Source: Bombiscardovia asteroides_K
GTDB lineage: Bacteria; Actinomycetota; Actinomycetes; Actinomycetales; Bifidobacteriaceae
Direction of reading: 5' to 3'
Assembly (NCBI RefSeq): GCF_048001765.1
Contig: NZ_CP181447.1
Span: 1,488,001 to 1,552,000 of the forward strand
DNA length: 64,000 bases
This document shows positions 7,070 to 14,963 of this stretch, in pieces. Each line of letters starts with the position of its first letter. Positions within the stretch are counted from its first letter, which is position 1. The position numbers were made by a program, and so were the translations under genes. The notes under the pieces are model-generated. The model was not told the origin of the DNA and did not search any database. It was given only the letters and a program-made list of their open reading frames with translations.

Positions 7070-7417
7070 TTATGGTCGAATCTTGTGCGCCATTTGTGTG
7101 CCAAAATCGGGAAAAATATAGCGACCCGCCCTATGCCTACGCTCGATCTCCCTGACGGTCCTTTCGATGGCCCCGTACCAGATAGCGGCCAAATCTGCCC
7201 TGATCTGCTGATGAATACTTGCGGAGTGCTCATGGTCCTGCCGGCTGAGGCCGGCCTGCTGCTACTGGTCGATGACCTGGTCGAGAAGCTTGTGAAGGAG
7301 GATGGTCAGCCACTTCCGCGAATCTTCTGACGCGGGCACATAGCCGGGATGGTTGTCGGGGATCTGGGAAATGTCATCAGGAATATAGGCCATACATGGA
7401 TGATAGACCGGACTCAT
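7070..7417 (-). pseudogene. Possible broken gene with in-frame amber stop
   Basis: Two leftward open stretches share one reading frame and are separated by a single TAG at 7262-7264. The upstream part ends ...KWLTILLHKLLDQVIDQ and the downstream part continues QQAGLSRQDHEHSASIHQQI to a TAA at 7070-7072. Both halves look helical and protein-like, about 115 codons in total from a possible ATG at 7417. No family is recognised and no good ribosome site is seen. It lies just outside the tRNA-His fragment in what looks like older mobile-element debris. It could also be chance open frame. Confidence 0.3.
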
Positions 7418-7547
7418 ATGATGATATGAACAGGGCCGGGAGGTCGCCGCCCCAGTGCGACTCGTCCGAGTATCCCCATCCTGCATCACATCGTTAGAGA
7501 TGTAATATAGGCATCAGCAGGAGGTACACGCAGCCAGGGAGGACAAG

Positions 7548-7982
7548 ATGGCACTCTGCGGCATCACCTACAGATGTGGACACACGGACACGGTGCAGAT
7601 CAAGGGCATCAACTGGTTCGGGAAGCGTAAGAAGAAGATCGCCTGGTATGGAACCATCGACTGCCCAGCCTGCCGGTTGGCGAAGGCCCGTCAGGAGCAC
7701 GATGGCCTGCCCGCGCTTGAAGGCAGTGACGAGCAGGTGGTCCGCGCCGCCGATATACGCGAGAAGATGGTGGTGTTGCTGAAGGTGCTGGAGAGGCTGG
7801 ACGAGGCACAGAAAGAACACGACCGCCGGGCCGGGCTCGGGACCACCGAAGAGCAGAAAGCATTTGCCCGCACCGTCGCCTGGATCAAGGCCCAAGCATC
7901 CGCATCATGGTGGATCGATCACCAGGACCAGTCCGAAGTTATGCTGGCCGCTCGGGAGGCGCTGCACGAGCAGGAGGCCTGA
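7548..7982 (+). CDS. Zinc-ribbon-like mobile-element protein
   Basis: A 144-residue protein with AGGGAGGACAAG directly upstream of its ATG. The N-terminus has ITYRCGHTDTVQ followed about 30 residues later by DCPACRLAKA, giving Cys/His pairs (CGH and CPAC) spaced as in small zinc ribbons found in proteins of integrative elements. The rest is a long charged helix (VLLKVLERLDEAQKEHDRR) and a Trp-rich end. It stands alone between the prophage and the LysE-type gene. The function is unknown; a DNA-binding or plasmid/ICE maintenance role is a guess. Confidence 0.65.
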   Translation: MALCGITYRCGHTDTVQIKGINWFGKRKKKIAWYGTIDCPACRLAKARQEHDGLPALEGSDEQVVRAADIREKMVVLLKVLERLDEAQKEHDRRAGLGTTEEQKAFARTVAWIKAQASASWWIDHQDQSEVMLAAREALHEQEA

Positions 7983-8156
7983 CATGGGCATAATCCCCAT
8001 CACACAGTATAAGGAACCAATCCTCTGTCGCGAACCTGCACAACGCTTTCCTCCCCAAGGGTGAGGCGAATATTCAGACGAAATACATCGACAACAACAT
8101 GCGATGCGTTGGTTTGATACGTCAGAAATACCCTCTTATCTAAAGAGCAGCACAGC

Positions 8157-8873
8157 TCACAAGTTGAAGATGAAGACCGAGATTCCGAATATGATAAGGA
8201 GCAGGTTGCCAGCCAAATCGAACCAAATTACGATGCGTGGCTGTGTCTTCTTTTGTAATACCTCCACCATGGCAGTCAAGAGGAACCACCAAGTCATCAT
8301 CCCTGCAAATATGCCAATTATGATCCATATACCCGAACAAGAGTTCTGATTCCAGTCAGCATTGAGAACAGAGCGAGAGAGCGACAGTCCAAGCATTGAA
8401 ACTGGATTGGTAACACCTGTAGCCAGACCCAAAGCGAAAGAAATTAGATTATATCGGTTACCGATATTAGGTGTCATGAACAGCTGCGATTGCGAATATA
8501 TAAGCTGCTCACAACTACCAGATGCTATTTCGTCCCCCGCAAGGCGAACATCGCTTTTTTGGCAATCAGCTCGTTCGGCAGGCCTTTCTGGCTTAAGGAA
8601 GTCGTAAAGTCTGAGGACCCCGATCGCCACAGCCAGTATGGCTCCCGCGAATACAATCGGCTTTTGATAACTGAGGAAAGTCTGAGAAAGCAAGCTGGGG
8701 CCAAAAAATCCGAAAGCACCATACAAGCACACTGCCACGGATGACCCCATGCCGGTGATGAAACCAGCTGCAGGCCCTGCAGACAGGGTCCTCTGCATGC
8801 TCATAATTCCTGCAGCTCCAACAGGCATTCCAAAAACCAGTCCGATTGCGAGACCTGTCAGCAAGCTGATCAT
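8157..8873 (-). CDS. LysE/RhtB-type amino-acid exporter family protein
   Basis: A 238-residue, six-helix membrane protein. The N-terminus LLTGLAIGLVFGMPVGAAGI is the usual LysE-family start with a Gly-Pro turn in helix 1; further helices lie around residues 37-60, 72-92, 140-165, 183-207 and 215-236. A polar loop (residues about 95-135) splits the halves, as in the family. Members export amino acids or small cations. AGGAG precedes the start, and the gene follows the DUF3737 gene by 35 bases in the same direction, so both are probably one transcript controlled by the divergent LysR regulator. Confidence 0.75.
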   Translation of the reverse strand: MISLLTGLAIGLVFGMPVGAAGIMSMQRTLSAGPAAGFITGMGSSVAVCLYGAFGFFGPSLLSQTFLSYQKPIVFAGAILAVAIGVLRLYDFLKPERPAERADCQKSDVRLAGDEIASGSCEQLIYSQSQLFMTPNIGNRYNLISFALGLATGVTNPVSMLGLSLSRSVLNADWNQNSCSGIWIIIGIFAGMMTWWFLLTAMVEVLQKKTQPRIVIWFDLAGNLLLIIFGISVFIFNL

Positions 8874-8908
8874 TATTACTCCTGATAGGACAACGGCTTC
8901 CGACGCAA

Positions 8909-9886
8909 TTACCGCGTACGCGAAGTCGCAGAATTTTCTTCAATGATGGTTTTCTCAGGATCGACTCGCTCAGGCTCCAGAGCAATCTTGCCGAATCCAT
9001 CCGCCCGAATGGTTCCAAACTGCGGATTGAGTATGCTGTCTACATAACCCCTGGCTTCCACATCCACATTTGAATACTCGAAAGCCAGGGTTGTGTTGAT
9101 CAGACGGCAGTTGCGCAGAACAAGGTTATCTATGTAGCACATGCCCTGCAGGCTTTCGATCTGGCAATTCTCAAAAGTCAGGTTTTTAGAGTTCCAACCC
9201 AGGTATTCCCCTGAGATGGTCGAATTCCGGACCGTTACATTCTCCGAATTCCAGAATGCGTCCTTGGACAGTATTCGGGCATGGTCAATATTTATGTCAC
9301 TGGCACCATCAAAGGAATAATTGCCATCCAAGCTGAAATCGCGTGCTCTGATGCCGTGGCTGTTCATGGCAAAATAATCGCCTTGCGCGCTGACGTGCTC
9401 CATATCGATGTCGCTACAATTCCATAGGGTCTCATCCGCATTAGGCATGGTTACATCCCTCATTACTATGCCGCTGGAGCGCCTGAAAGTTTTGGGGGCC
9501 TGAATAGTGGTGTCCTCAAGGCTTATGTTTTGTGTATACCAGATTCCAGCTCTGGCCATGGTGAACAGCCTGCAATCCTTCAAGGAAATATCTTTGCAAT
9601 ACCATAGCGGATACTTCCACTGAAAACCGCTTTGGTTAAGACGTATATCACTGGCATGCTTGAGCGGGGATTCCCCATCCGCAAAGGTGACCGAGTCAAA
9701 ATCATGATGTTTGCAGAAGAAAGCCGCGCGTTCACCCGTCAATCGTCTTTGCACTGTTTTAAGACGCGGGCCGAGTTCTGCTTCCACTTCATTTGACTCT
9801 CTCACCCCAGAGACCTGCGACTTCCCCTTAATTTGAACTCCAGATTCAGATCTATTTGTATTGATTTGAAATGAACTGGAAGTCAT
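8909..9886 (-). CDS. DUF3737 right-handed beta-helix protein
   Basis: A 325-residue protein. Residues about 50-300 are built of short repeats of the type SxNIxLxDxxI / SENVTVRNSTI / SKNLTFENCQI, each adding one rung of a parallel beta-helix; this and the length match the DUF3737 family seen in gut bacteria. The first 45 residues are polar and poorly conserved. GGAACAG lies before the ATG. The family has no firmly assigned function. It is often found near small transport or redox genes under a LysR regulator; here it is the first gene of a two-gene operon with the LysE-type exporter. It has no signal peptide, so it is probably cytosolic. Confidence 0.75.
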   Translation of the reverse strand: MTSSSFQINTNRSESGVQIKGKSQVSGVRESNEVEAELGPRLKTVQRRLTGERAAFFCKHHDFDSVTFADGESPLKHASDIRLNQSGFQWKYPLWYCKDISLKDCRLFTMARAGIWYTQNISLEDTTIQAPKTFRRSSGIVMRDVTMPNADETLWNCSDIDMEHVSAQGDYFAMNSHGIRARDFSLDGNYSFDGASDINIDHARILSKDAFWNSENVTVRNSTISGEYLGWNSKNLTFENCQIESLQGMCYIDNLVLRNCRLINTTLAFEYSNVDVEARGYVDSILNPQFGTIRADGFGKIALEPERVDPEKTIIEENSATSRTR

Positions 9887-10049
9887 TAACTGTTCCTTTC
9901 GTCAAAGCAGCAAGCAATTAGATGGAATTCACTAGAGCGATGACGCCCATGTGCTGAAACTAAAAACAGTAAACATCAATGGTTGATTCATATCAAATAC
10001 CTATATTTAATGTATAATCATGCTTAATAGATATGGCGAAATAAGGGAT

Positions 10050-10078
10050 CTGACATTTAATATGCCCATGAATGTCAG
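10050..10078. promoter_or_regulatory. Inverted repeat in LysR divergent promoter
   Basis: CTGACATT (10050-10057) and AATGTCAG (10071-10078) are perfect 8-base arms 13 bases apart, with a third partial copy GACAT starting at 10082. They lie in the AT-rich 274-base gap between the DUF3737/LysE operon and the divergent LysR gene, about 83 bases upstream of the LysR start. LysR regulators bind such dyads near their own promoter, so this is a likely recognition site. Confidence 0.55.
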
Positions 10079-10160
10079 ATTGACATAGGTAGAATCATCA
10101 TCCAAAGAACCAAGCCATTGATCATGAGCTCGTCAAAAGTGAACCACTTGGAGGCTTAGA

Positions 10161-11063
10161 TTGAATTTACGAGTGCTGAGGTATTTCCTGGCCATCGTTG
10201 AAGAGGGAAGCATCACTGGGGCAGCTGAGTACCTGAGCATATCCCAACCATCCCTGTCCAGGCAGATAAAAGATCTGGAAGAGCATCTAGGACACAAACT
10301 CTTTGACCGCGGAAGCCGCACAATCACACTGACTCCGGCCGGGGAACTGTTGCGCGACCGGGCACGCGAGATCGTACTCATGGCCGACCGTGCCGAGGTC
10401 GAGCTCACAAGCATGGACAGGCCAGTCAACGGCAACGTCTACATCGGCACAGGGGAAACAGAAGCCGTACGCTTCCTGGCCAGGGCCGCAGAGTGCATGC
10501 TGCAGCAATATCCTCAGGTAAAATTCCACATTTTCAGCGGCAACGGTCAGGCCGTAACAGATCAATTAGAATCAGGGCTTCTGGATTTTGGCCTGCTATT
10601 TGAGCCCTCGGACAACACCAAATACTCCTATATCAGCTTGCCTACAGCCGACAGATGGGGATTGCTCATGCGCAAGGACTCAACGTTGGCCAGCCATGAT
10701 GGCATCCGCCAGGAAGATCTTGAGCAGATACCCCTCCTGCTCTCGCGGCAAGTCAGGTTCGACAGAGAATTCAGCGGGTGGAGTTCCTTCTCGGAGCACG
10801 AACTGCATGTTGTAGGAACCTACAATCTGCTCTTCAACGCGTCACTATTCGTCAGTGAAGGTTGTGGTTACGCGCTCTGCCTGGACCGGATCATCAATCT
10901 GACCGAGGACTCGAATCTGGTCTTCAAACCTCTGGTGCCTGAACTTAGAACAAGAGTGAACCTGGTTTGGAAGAGCAATAGACATTTTTCATCAGCGGCG
11001 AGTCGGTACCTGGAAATATTACGAAGGCAGATTGGAACAGAAAACGCCTGCAAATCGGCATAA
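10161..11063 (+). CDS. LysR-family transcriptional regulator
   Basis: A 300-residue regulator. The start is TTG 10161 with GGAGG 7 bases upstream. Residues 1-60 are a typical LysR winged HTH (LRYFLAIVEEGSITGAAEYL, SQPSLSRQIKDLEEHLG, KLFDRGSRTITLTPAGELL), followed by a linker helix and a periplasmic-binding-like effector domain (residues about 88-295) with the VYIGTGETEAVRFLAR and DFGLLFEP segments. It is divergent from the DUF3737/LysE operon, which it probably controls with a small-molecule ligand, as LysG controls LysE in Corynebacterium. The ligand is not known. Confidence 0.9.
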   Translation: MNLRVLRYFLAIVEEGSITGAAEYLSISQPSLSRQIKDLEEHLGHKLFDRGSRTITLTPAGELLRDRAREIVLMADRAEVELTSMDRPVNGNVYIGTGETEAVRFLARAAECMLQQYPQVKFHIFSGNGQAVTDQLESGLLDFGLLFEPSDNTKYSYISLPTADRWGLLMRKDSTLASHDGIRQEDLEQIPLLLSRQVRFDREFSGWSSFSEHELHVVGTYNLLFNASLFVSEGCGYALCLDRIINLTEDSNLVFKPLVPELRTRVNLVWKSNRHFSSAASRYLEILRRQIGTENACKSA

Positions 11064-11158
11064 GCCGGGAAAACCCTATGATTCGACTCGGAATATAAAC
11101 AGAAACACGAAATCCAACCTGCACTTATCGAACCACCGGCTCAGAGAATCTAGCCGCA

Positions 11159-11180
11159 GGATGCATGCGCTGGTGCATCC
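11159..11180. terminator. Hairpin between convergent lysR-type and VOC genes
   Basis: GGATGCA (11159-11165) and TGCATCC (11174-11180) pair perfectly around an 8-base loop. It lies between the stop of the LysR-family gene and the stop of the convergent VOC gene. There is no clean T-tract, so a bidirectional terminator is likely but not proven. Confidence 0.4.
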
Positions 11181-11195
11181 GGTTCTTCTCCAGTA

Positions 11196-11579
11196 TCAGT
11201 CCTGGTCGTATCTGGAAAGCTCGATCAGGTTCCTGTCGGGATCCCTGACATACACCGAGGTGATGGCCCCATGGGCGCCGGTCCTGCTGACCGGACCCAG
11301 ATAGTCGACACGATGCTCACGGAGCGCGGCAACCACATCATCCAGCGGATCCTCCACCAGCAAACACAAATCAGCAGAGCCGGGCGTAGGCCTGTCCGCC
11401 TTAGGGTCAATCTCGTGGCCGGCCTCATGAATGTTGATCTTCTGCCGGCCGAATCTCAACGCCAACCGCCCATCGCCGAACATCCGCACCTGCATGCCCA
11501 GCACATCACGGTAAAAGGCGCAGGTCGCATCGACATCCCGCACTGTGATGACCAGATGATCCAAACCAGTGATCCTCAT
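11196..11579 (-). CDS. VOC-superfamily (glyoxalase/dioxygenase-like) protein
   Basis: A 127-residue single VOC unit with two beta-alpha-beta-beta-beta modules: LDHLVITVRDVDATCAFYRD (residues 6-25) and DLCLLVEDPLDDVVAALREH. Possible metal ligands are H8 in the first strand and Glu in the C-terminal NLIELSRY strand, the positions used in the glyoxalase/extradiol fold. The closest family type is the small cytosolic 'virulence protein/catechol dioxygenase-like' VOC group; the substrate is unknown. It is transcribed alone, convergent with the LysR gene and divergent from the CMD/quinone-reductase operon. Confidence 0.85.
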   Translation of the reverse strand: MRITGLDHLVITVRDVDATCAFYRDVLGMQVRMFGDGRLALRFGRQKINIHEAGHEIDPKADRPTPGSADLCLLVEDPLDDVVAALREHRVDYLGPVSRTGAHGAITSVYVRDPDRNLIELSRYDQD

Positions 11580-11883
11580 TTACTCAACTCCGATCGCAGA
11601 ACAACCCAAAAGACAGCCTATACCCCCGCAAGCCAAAAAGCGGCATTGCAGCCAGCAAAGAAGGCGACCCATTGCCACAACAGACAAGTCCTCTACCCGA
11701 GCCAAAAAGAAACCGATCGGGCAGAGGCATGACAATAAACCCATGCAAAAAACGAATACCTACATATAAGCAATCAGCATTATACATACCGTTTCGAGAG
11801 CCCTAGACTGTTGCCGTTCACATCCAAGACAGCAGTGAACCTGCGTCTTGGACCATCATACAGTCAGCAAGGAAGAGAAGATC
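11580..11883. other. Divergent intergenic region, VOC / CMD operon
   Basis: The 304 bases between the VOC gene (leftward) and the CMD gene (rightward) contain no convincing reading frame. The only clear structure is the inverted repeat at 11823-11852, listed separately; the rest is A-rich. Confidence 0.5.
11823..11852. promoter_or_regulatory. 30-base inverted repeat before the CMD/quinone-reductase operon
   Basis: TCCAAGAC (11823-11830) and GTCTTGGA (11845-11852) are perfect arms; inside them GCAG and CTGC also pair, leaving a 5-base TGAAC centre. It sits 31 bases upstream of the ATG at 11884. It could be an operator for a stress-sensing repressor or a 5'-UTR hairpin. No T-tract follows, so it is not a simple terminator, and no regulator gene is adjacent. 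Confidence 0.5.
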
Positions 11884-12210
11884 ATGGCCACAAAACAAAC
11901 AGCAGGAAGAGAGCAGTTGGGTGAATTCGCACCTCAGTTCGCAGCTCTGAATGACGATGTTCCATTCGGCGAAGTCTGGGCTGATGAACAAGCACTGTCT
12001 GCACACGACAGAAGCATGATCACCATAGCTGCATTGATTGCCATGGGCAGCACAGAACAGCTCGACGCTCATCTGAACATCGGAAAAAAGAACGGCATCA
12101 CCAAGGACGAGATAGTAGCGGAAATTACCCATCTGGCCTTCTACGCAGGCTGGCCGAAGGCCTGGTCGGTCTTCAACCGTGCCAAGCAAATCTGGCAAAA
12201 TGATGACTGA
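11884..12210 (+). CDS. Carboxymuconolactone decarboxylase (CMD/AhpD-fold) family protein
   Basis: A 108-residue protein starting at ATG 11884 behind GGAAGAGAAG; an in-frame upstream Met at 11848 would lie within the inverted repeat. It shows the gamma-CMD pattern FGEVWADEQALSAHDRSMITIAALIAMG ... LNIGKKNGITKDEIVAEITHLAFYAGWPKAWS, a small helical homo-oligomer. The AhpD-type CxxC redox pair is absent (no Cys at all), so it is not a peroxidase partner. It is followed 13 bases later by a flavodoxin-fold reductase, a common stress-operon pair in lactobacilli and bifidobacteria. Confidence 0.85.
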   Translation: MATKQTAGREQLGEFAPQFAALNDDVPFGEVWADEQALSAHDRSMITIAALIAMGSTEQLDAHLNIGKKNGITKDEIVAEITHLAFYAGWPKAWSVFNRAKQIWQNDD

Positions 12211-12223
12211 AGGAGAGCAAGGA

Positions 12224-12778
12224 ATGGAACAAAACACCAAGACGGCGGTCCTGGTCTTCCACCCCCATATGGAAGCCTCACGGATCAACGCCCGCCTCAT
12301 GCGGGAAGCCATGGGGCATGATGATGAGGGCATCCTGGTCCGGGACGAATACGCTGCCTTGCGCTCAGGTCAAATCGACATTCCCGGCGAACAAGCATTC
12401 GTCAAAGGCTGCGACCGTCTGGTTTGGCAGTTTCCCATGTACTGGTACAGCTGCCCTCCCCTGCTCAAAGAGTGGGAAGACCTGGTGCTCACCTACGGAT
12501 GGGCCTACGGTACCCACGGCGATGCCCTGAAAGGCAAGGAACTCATGCTCGCCGTCTCGGTCGGCTCTGCTGGAGAGAACTATCACCATGAGGGTGAATT
12601 CGGCTATACGGTGGACGAGCTCCTGGCTCCGTTCAAAGCTACCAGCAATCTCATCGGAACCGTCTATCGGAAGCCCTTTATTCTCACAGGAGTCAGCTCA
12701 GGCATGAGCGATCAGAACCTGGAAAAGGCAGCCAAGGATTATTTGAGCCGTCTGCAAGACGACTGGCCAGCACAATAA
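12224..12778 (+). CDS. NAD(P)H:quinone oxidoreductase (flavodoxin-fold, MdaB/KefF family)
   Basis: A 184-residue protein starting at ATG 12224 with AAGGAGAGCAAGGA upstream. The flavodoxin-like fold shows TAVLVFHPHMEASRINA (FMN phosphate loop) and the family signature LVWQFPMYWYSCPPLLKEW (residues about 68-86), followed by GWAYG...LKGKELMLAVSVG. Enzymes of this family reduce quinones or act as NAD(P)H dehydrogenases in electrophile defence. It follows the CMD gene closely, so the two are probably one transcript. Confidence 0.88.
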   Translation: MEQNTKTAVLVFHPHMEASRINARLMREAMGHDDEGILVRDEYAALRSGQIDIPGEQAFVKGCDRLVWQFPMYWYSCPPLLKEWEDLVLTYGWAYGTHGDALKGKELMLAVSVGSAGENYHHEGEFGYTVDELLAPFKATSNLIGTVYRKPFILTGVSSGMSDQNLEKAAKDYLSRLQDDWPAQ

Positions 12779-12804
12779 GCCTCAGCGACGATCCCTGATA
12801 TCAG

Positions 12805-12850
12805 GACGAGGGCTTCCACACTGGAATCTTCAAGTGCGGGCGCCCTCGTC
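12805..12850. terminator. Terminator-like hairpin after the quinone reductase
   Basis: GACGAGGGC (12805-12813) and GCCCTCGTC (12842-12850) are perfect 9-base arms around a 28-base loop, then CTTAT. It lies between the convergent quinone-reductase and aldo/keto-reductase genes and could stop transcription from either side. Confidence 0.5.
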
Positions 12851-12872
12851 TTATCGACTCAGCGAGCCTCAG

Positions 12873-13724
12873 TCACTGTGTATGGGATATCCCATGCAGA
12901 CGTGTAGCCTCCTCGGGCGTATCCACATCAAGAATGAGCGGCACTCCCGTATCCATAGCACTGATGTCATGCATATCGTCATCATCAAGACTGAAATCTG
13001 CAATATTGTGGTTCTCACGAATCCGTTCCTCATGCACGGATTTCGGGATGGCGCATATCCCCTGCTGGGTCAGCCAACGCAATACCACCTGGGCCGGGGT
13101 CTTGCCATAGCGCTGACCAATACGCTTGAGGACAGGATTGTCGAAAATGCCCCGACGACCCTCAGCCAGGGGCGCCCAGGCCATGGGTGCAACCCCCTGC
13201 TCGGCCATGACCTTTCGAAGTGCGATCTGCTGGGTGAAAGGATGTAGCTCAATCTGATTGACCATGGGCGCGATTCGGCTGGAAAGAATCAAATCAATCA
13301 GCCGGTCAGGCAGAAAATTGCAGACTCCGATGGCACGAACTCGACCCTGCTCGTACAGGTCTTCCATAGCTCTCCACGACCCCTGATAATCGCCATAAGG
13401 CATATGGATGAGGTACAGATCCAGGTAGTCCGTCTGCAGGTTCATCAATGTTTTTTCAAAGGACTGTATCGTCCCCTCATAACCCTTTTGCTGAATCCAG
13501 ACCTTTGAGGAGATGCTCACCTCCCCTCGAGGAATGGCGGCTTCACTCAGAGCATCCCCCACTGCTCTCTCATTGCCGTAGCAGGCGGCCGTATCGATAA
13601 GGCGGTAGCCGTCATCGAGGGCCGACGCCACCCCACGCTTGCATTCATCCAAATCATCTATCTGGTAGACTCCGTATCCCAATATGGGCAGCTCGAAGCC
13701 ATTGCTCAGTTGCAGGTCTTCCAT
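12873..13724 (-). CDS. Aldo/keto reductase (2,5-diketo-gluconate reductase-like)
   Basis: A 283-residue NADPH-dependent (beta/alpha)8 reductase. The catalytic tetrad is visible: Asp in LIDTAACYGNE, Tyr in the same motif, Lys in SSKVW, and His in LYLIHMPY. The cofactor end has IPKSVHEERIRENHNI. The N-terminus (LSNGFELPILGYGVYQ) is standard, so the start is sound. These enzymes reduce aldehydes, ketoacids or methylglyoxal; the substrate here is not defined. It is a single leftward gene, divergent from the ACT-domain gene. Several neighbours (quinone reductase, VOC protein) suggest a carbonyl-stress neighbourhood. Confidence 0.9.
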   Translation of the reverse strand: MEDLQLSNGFELPILGYGVYQIDDLDECKRGVASALDDGYRLIDTAACYGNERAVGDALSEAAIPRGEVSISSKVWIQQKGYEGTIQSFEKTLMNLQTDYLDLYLIHMPYGDYQGSWRAMEDLYEQGRVRAIGVCNFLPDRLIDLILSSRIAPMVNQIELHPFTQQIALRKVMAEQGVAPMAWAPLAEGRRGIFDNPVLKRIGQRYGKTPAQVVLRWLTQQGICAIPKSVHEERIRENHNIADFSLDDDDMHDISAMDTGVPLILDVDTPEEATRLHGISHTQ

Positions 13725-13953
13725 GCGCTATCGTCTCCTTGGTGATGCCCTCCTGCAATCTAACAAAGCGTGGGAAAACAGTACAATGCCTGCAGTATAT
13801 GGTTGCCCATTCATCTTCTGCATATGCGGCACACCAGACCTTCGGCCTCCTACCAGTGGTGCTACAGTGTCTTTCCGGAAGCATCCCTTCCCCGGACGAG
13901 ACGCGCCGTACCCGGATTGACGACGACGCTCATTAGGTCACTCGTGGAAGGAT

Positions 13954-14610
13954 GTGGTTGGTTTGTTCATGCTGGTTCCACTTTTTGGATTTTTGCTGCT
14001 GCTCATGGCCTTCGCTTCGCGGCAACTGCCAGGCCTGCCCGGCAGCAGCCGGGCCAACCTTATCCTAAACCTTGTTGGCGCAAGCTTGCTGGCCGTCGAT
14101 GCCCTGGCTAACCGGCAGTGGGCCCTTTTTGCCCTTGAGTGTGGATGGGCCCTAGTTGCGCTATACGCCTTCACCCGTTCCCACTCAAAAAGCAAGTCAC
14201 TTACGACCAAGAATTGCAGCTCCGCGACAAGGCAGGGGCAAGGCATCTGCATTCAGCCTATAGAAGCGGAGCTGACTGTCTGCAAAGTTGCTAATTACAC
14301 AGGGGTTGATCTGAACTCACCCTATGTTTTTACAGGGCGAACCGATCAAGAGGCTTCATTGGTCTGTCCAGCCAACATGGTTCCCAGCCAGACCCTGGAA
14401 CGCAGCGACGGCTGGCGGGCCTTCCGCATCCAAGGCATTCTCGATTTTTCGCTCATTGGCATCCTGGCGCCGATTGCCACAATTCTGGCAGACAAGGGCA
14501 TAGGTATTTTCGCCGTCTCCACCTACAACACAGACTATGTCCTTACCAAGGCCGATGACTTCCCTGCCGCCCTGGACGCCCTCGACAAGTCAGGATATAC
14601 AATCATCTGA
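13954..14610 (+). CDS. Membrane protein fused to a CASTOR-type ACT domain
   Basis: A 218-residue protein. Residues about 1-75 are three hydrophobic helices (LVPLFGFLLLLMAFASRQL; LILNLVGASLLAVDALAN; LFALECGWALVALYAFTR), resembling the small CBU_0592 membrane family. Residues about 100-218 are an ACT domain of the ACT_7/CASTOR type (YVFTGRTDQEASLVCPAN ... LDFSLIGILAPIATILADKGIGIFAVSTYNTDYVL), a fold that senses amino acids. The two parts are normally separate proteins, so this looks like a fusion, perhaps an amino-acid-sensing membrane switch. The start is uncertain: GTG 13954 has GGAAGGA too close, ATG 13969 has it too far. Confidence 0.7.
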   Translation: MVGLFMLVPLFGFLLLLMAFASRQLPGLPGSSRANLILNLVGASLLAVDALANRQWALFALECGWALVALYAFTRSHSKSKSLTTKNCSSATRQGQGICIQPIEAELTVCKVANYTGVDLNSPYVFTGRTDQEASLVCPANMVPSQTLERSDGWRAFRIQGILDFSLIGILAPIATILADKGIGIFAVSTYNTDYVLTKADDFPAALDALDKSGYTII

Positions 14611-14963
14611 TTGATCCACAGTAACATAGTGGCGCAGGATACATCTTCTGCATAAAAATGAGCAGAGGAATAAAAGTACGTGAGAGTGCACAAGCAGCCT
14701 AGTCAAGAGTCGAAGTCTAGAATATGACCGCTGATTCTGCACGTCCATAAACAAACGTCTTTCGTCTTTGAATACACTGCAACGAATCCAGCACTTCACC
14801 CGCAAAAGTCGATATCAAAATGATGCTGGCCTAGTGCCGGTCAATGCCGCTTTTACAAGAAAAGGACACATACACTGGCCTCAACGGAGGTTGCTTCCTG
14901 AAAATGGGCAGGCCGCCAGATGACCTGCCACAAGTAATGGGGAAGAACAAGCCTGGAGGTCAG
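14611..14963. other. Intergenic region without recognised feature
   Basis: The 353 bases between the ACT-domain gene and the next gene are A-rich. An in-frame extension of the downstream gene to 14844 exists but has no ribosome site. I see no RNA gene, repeat or clear terminator. Confidence 0.5.
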
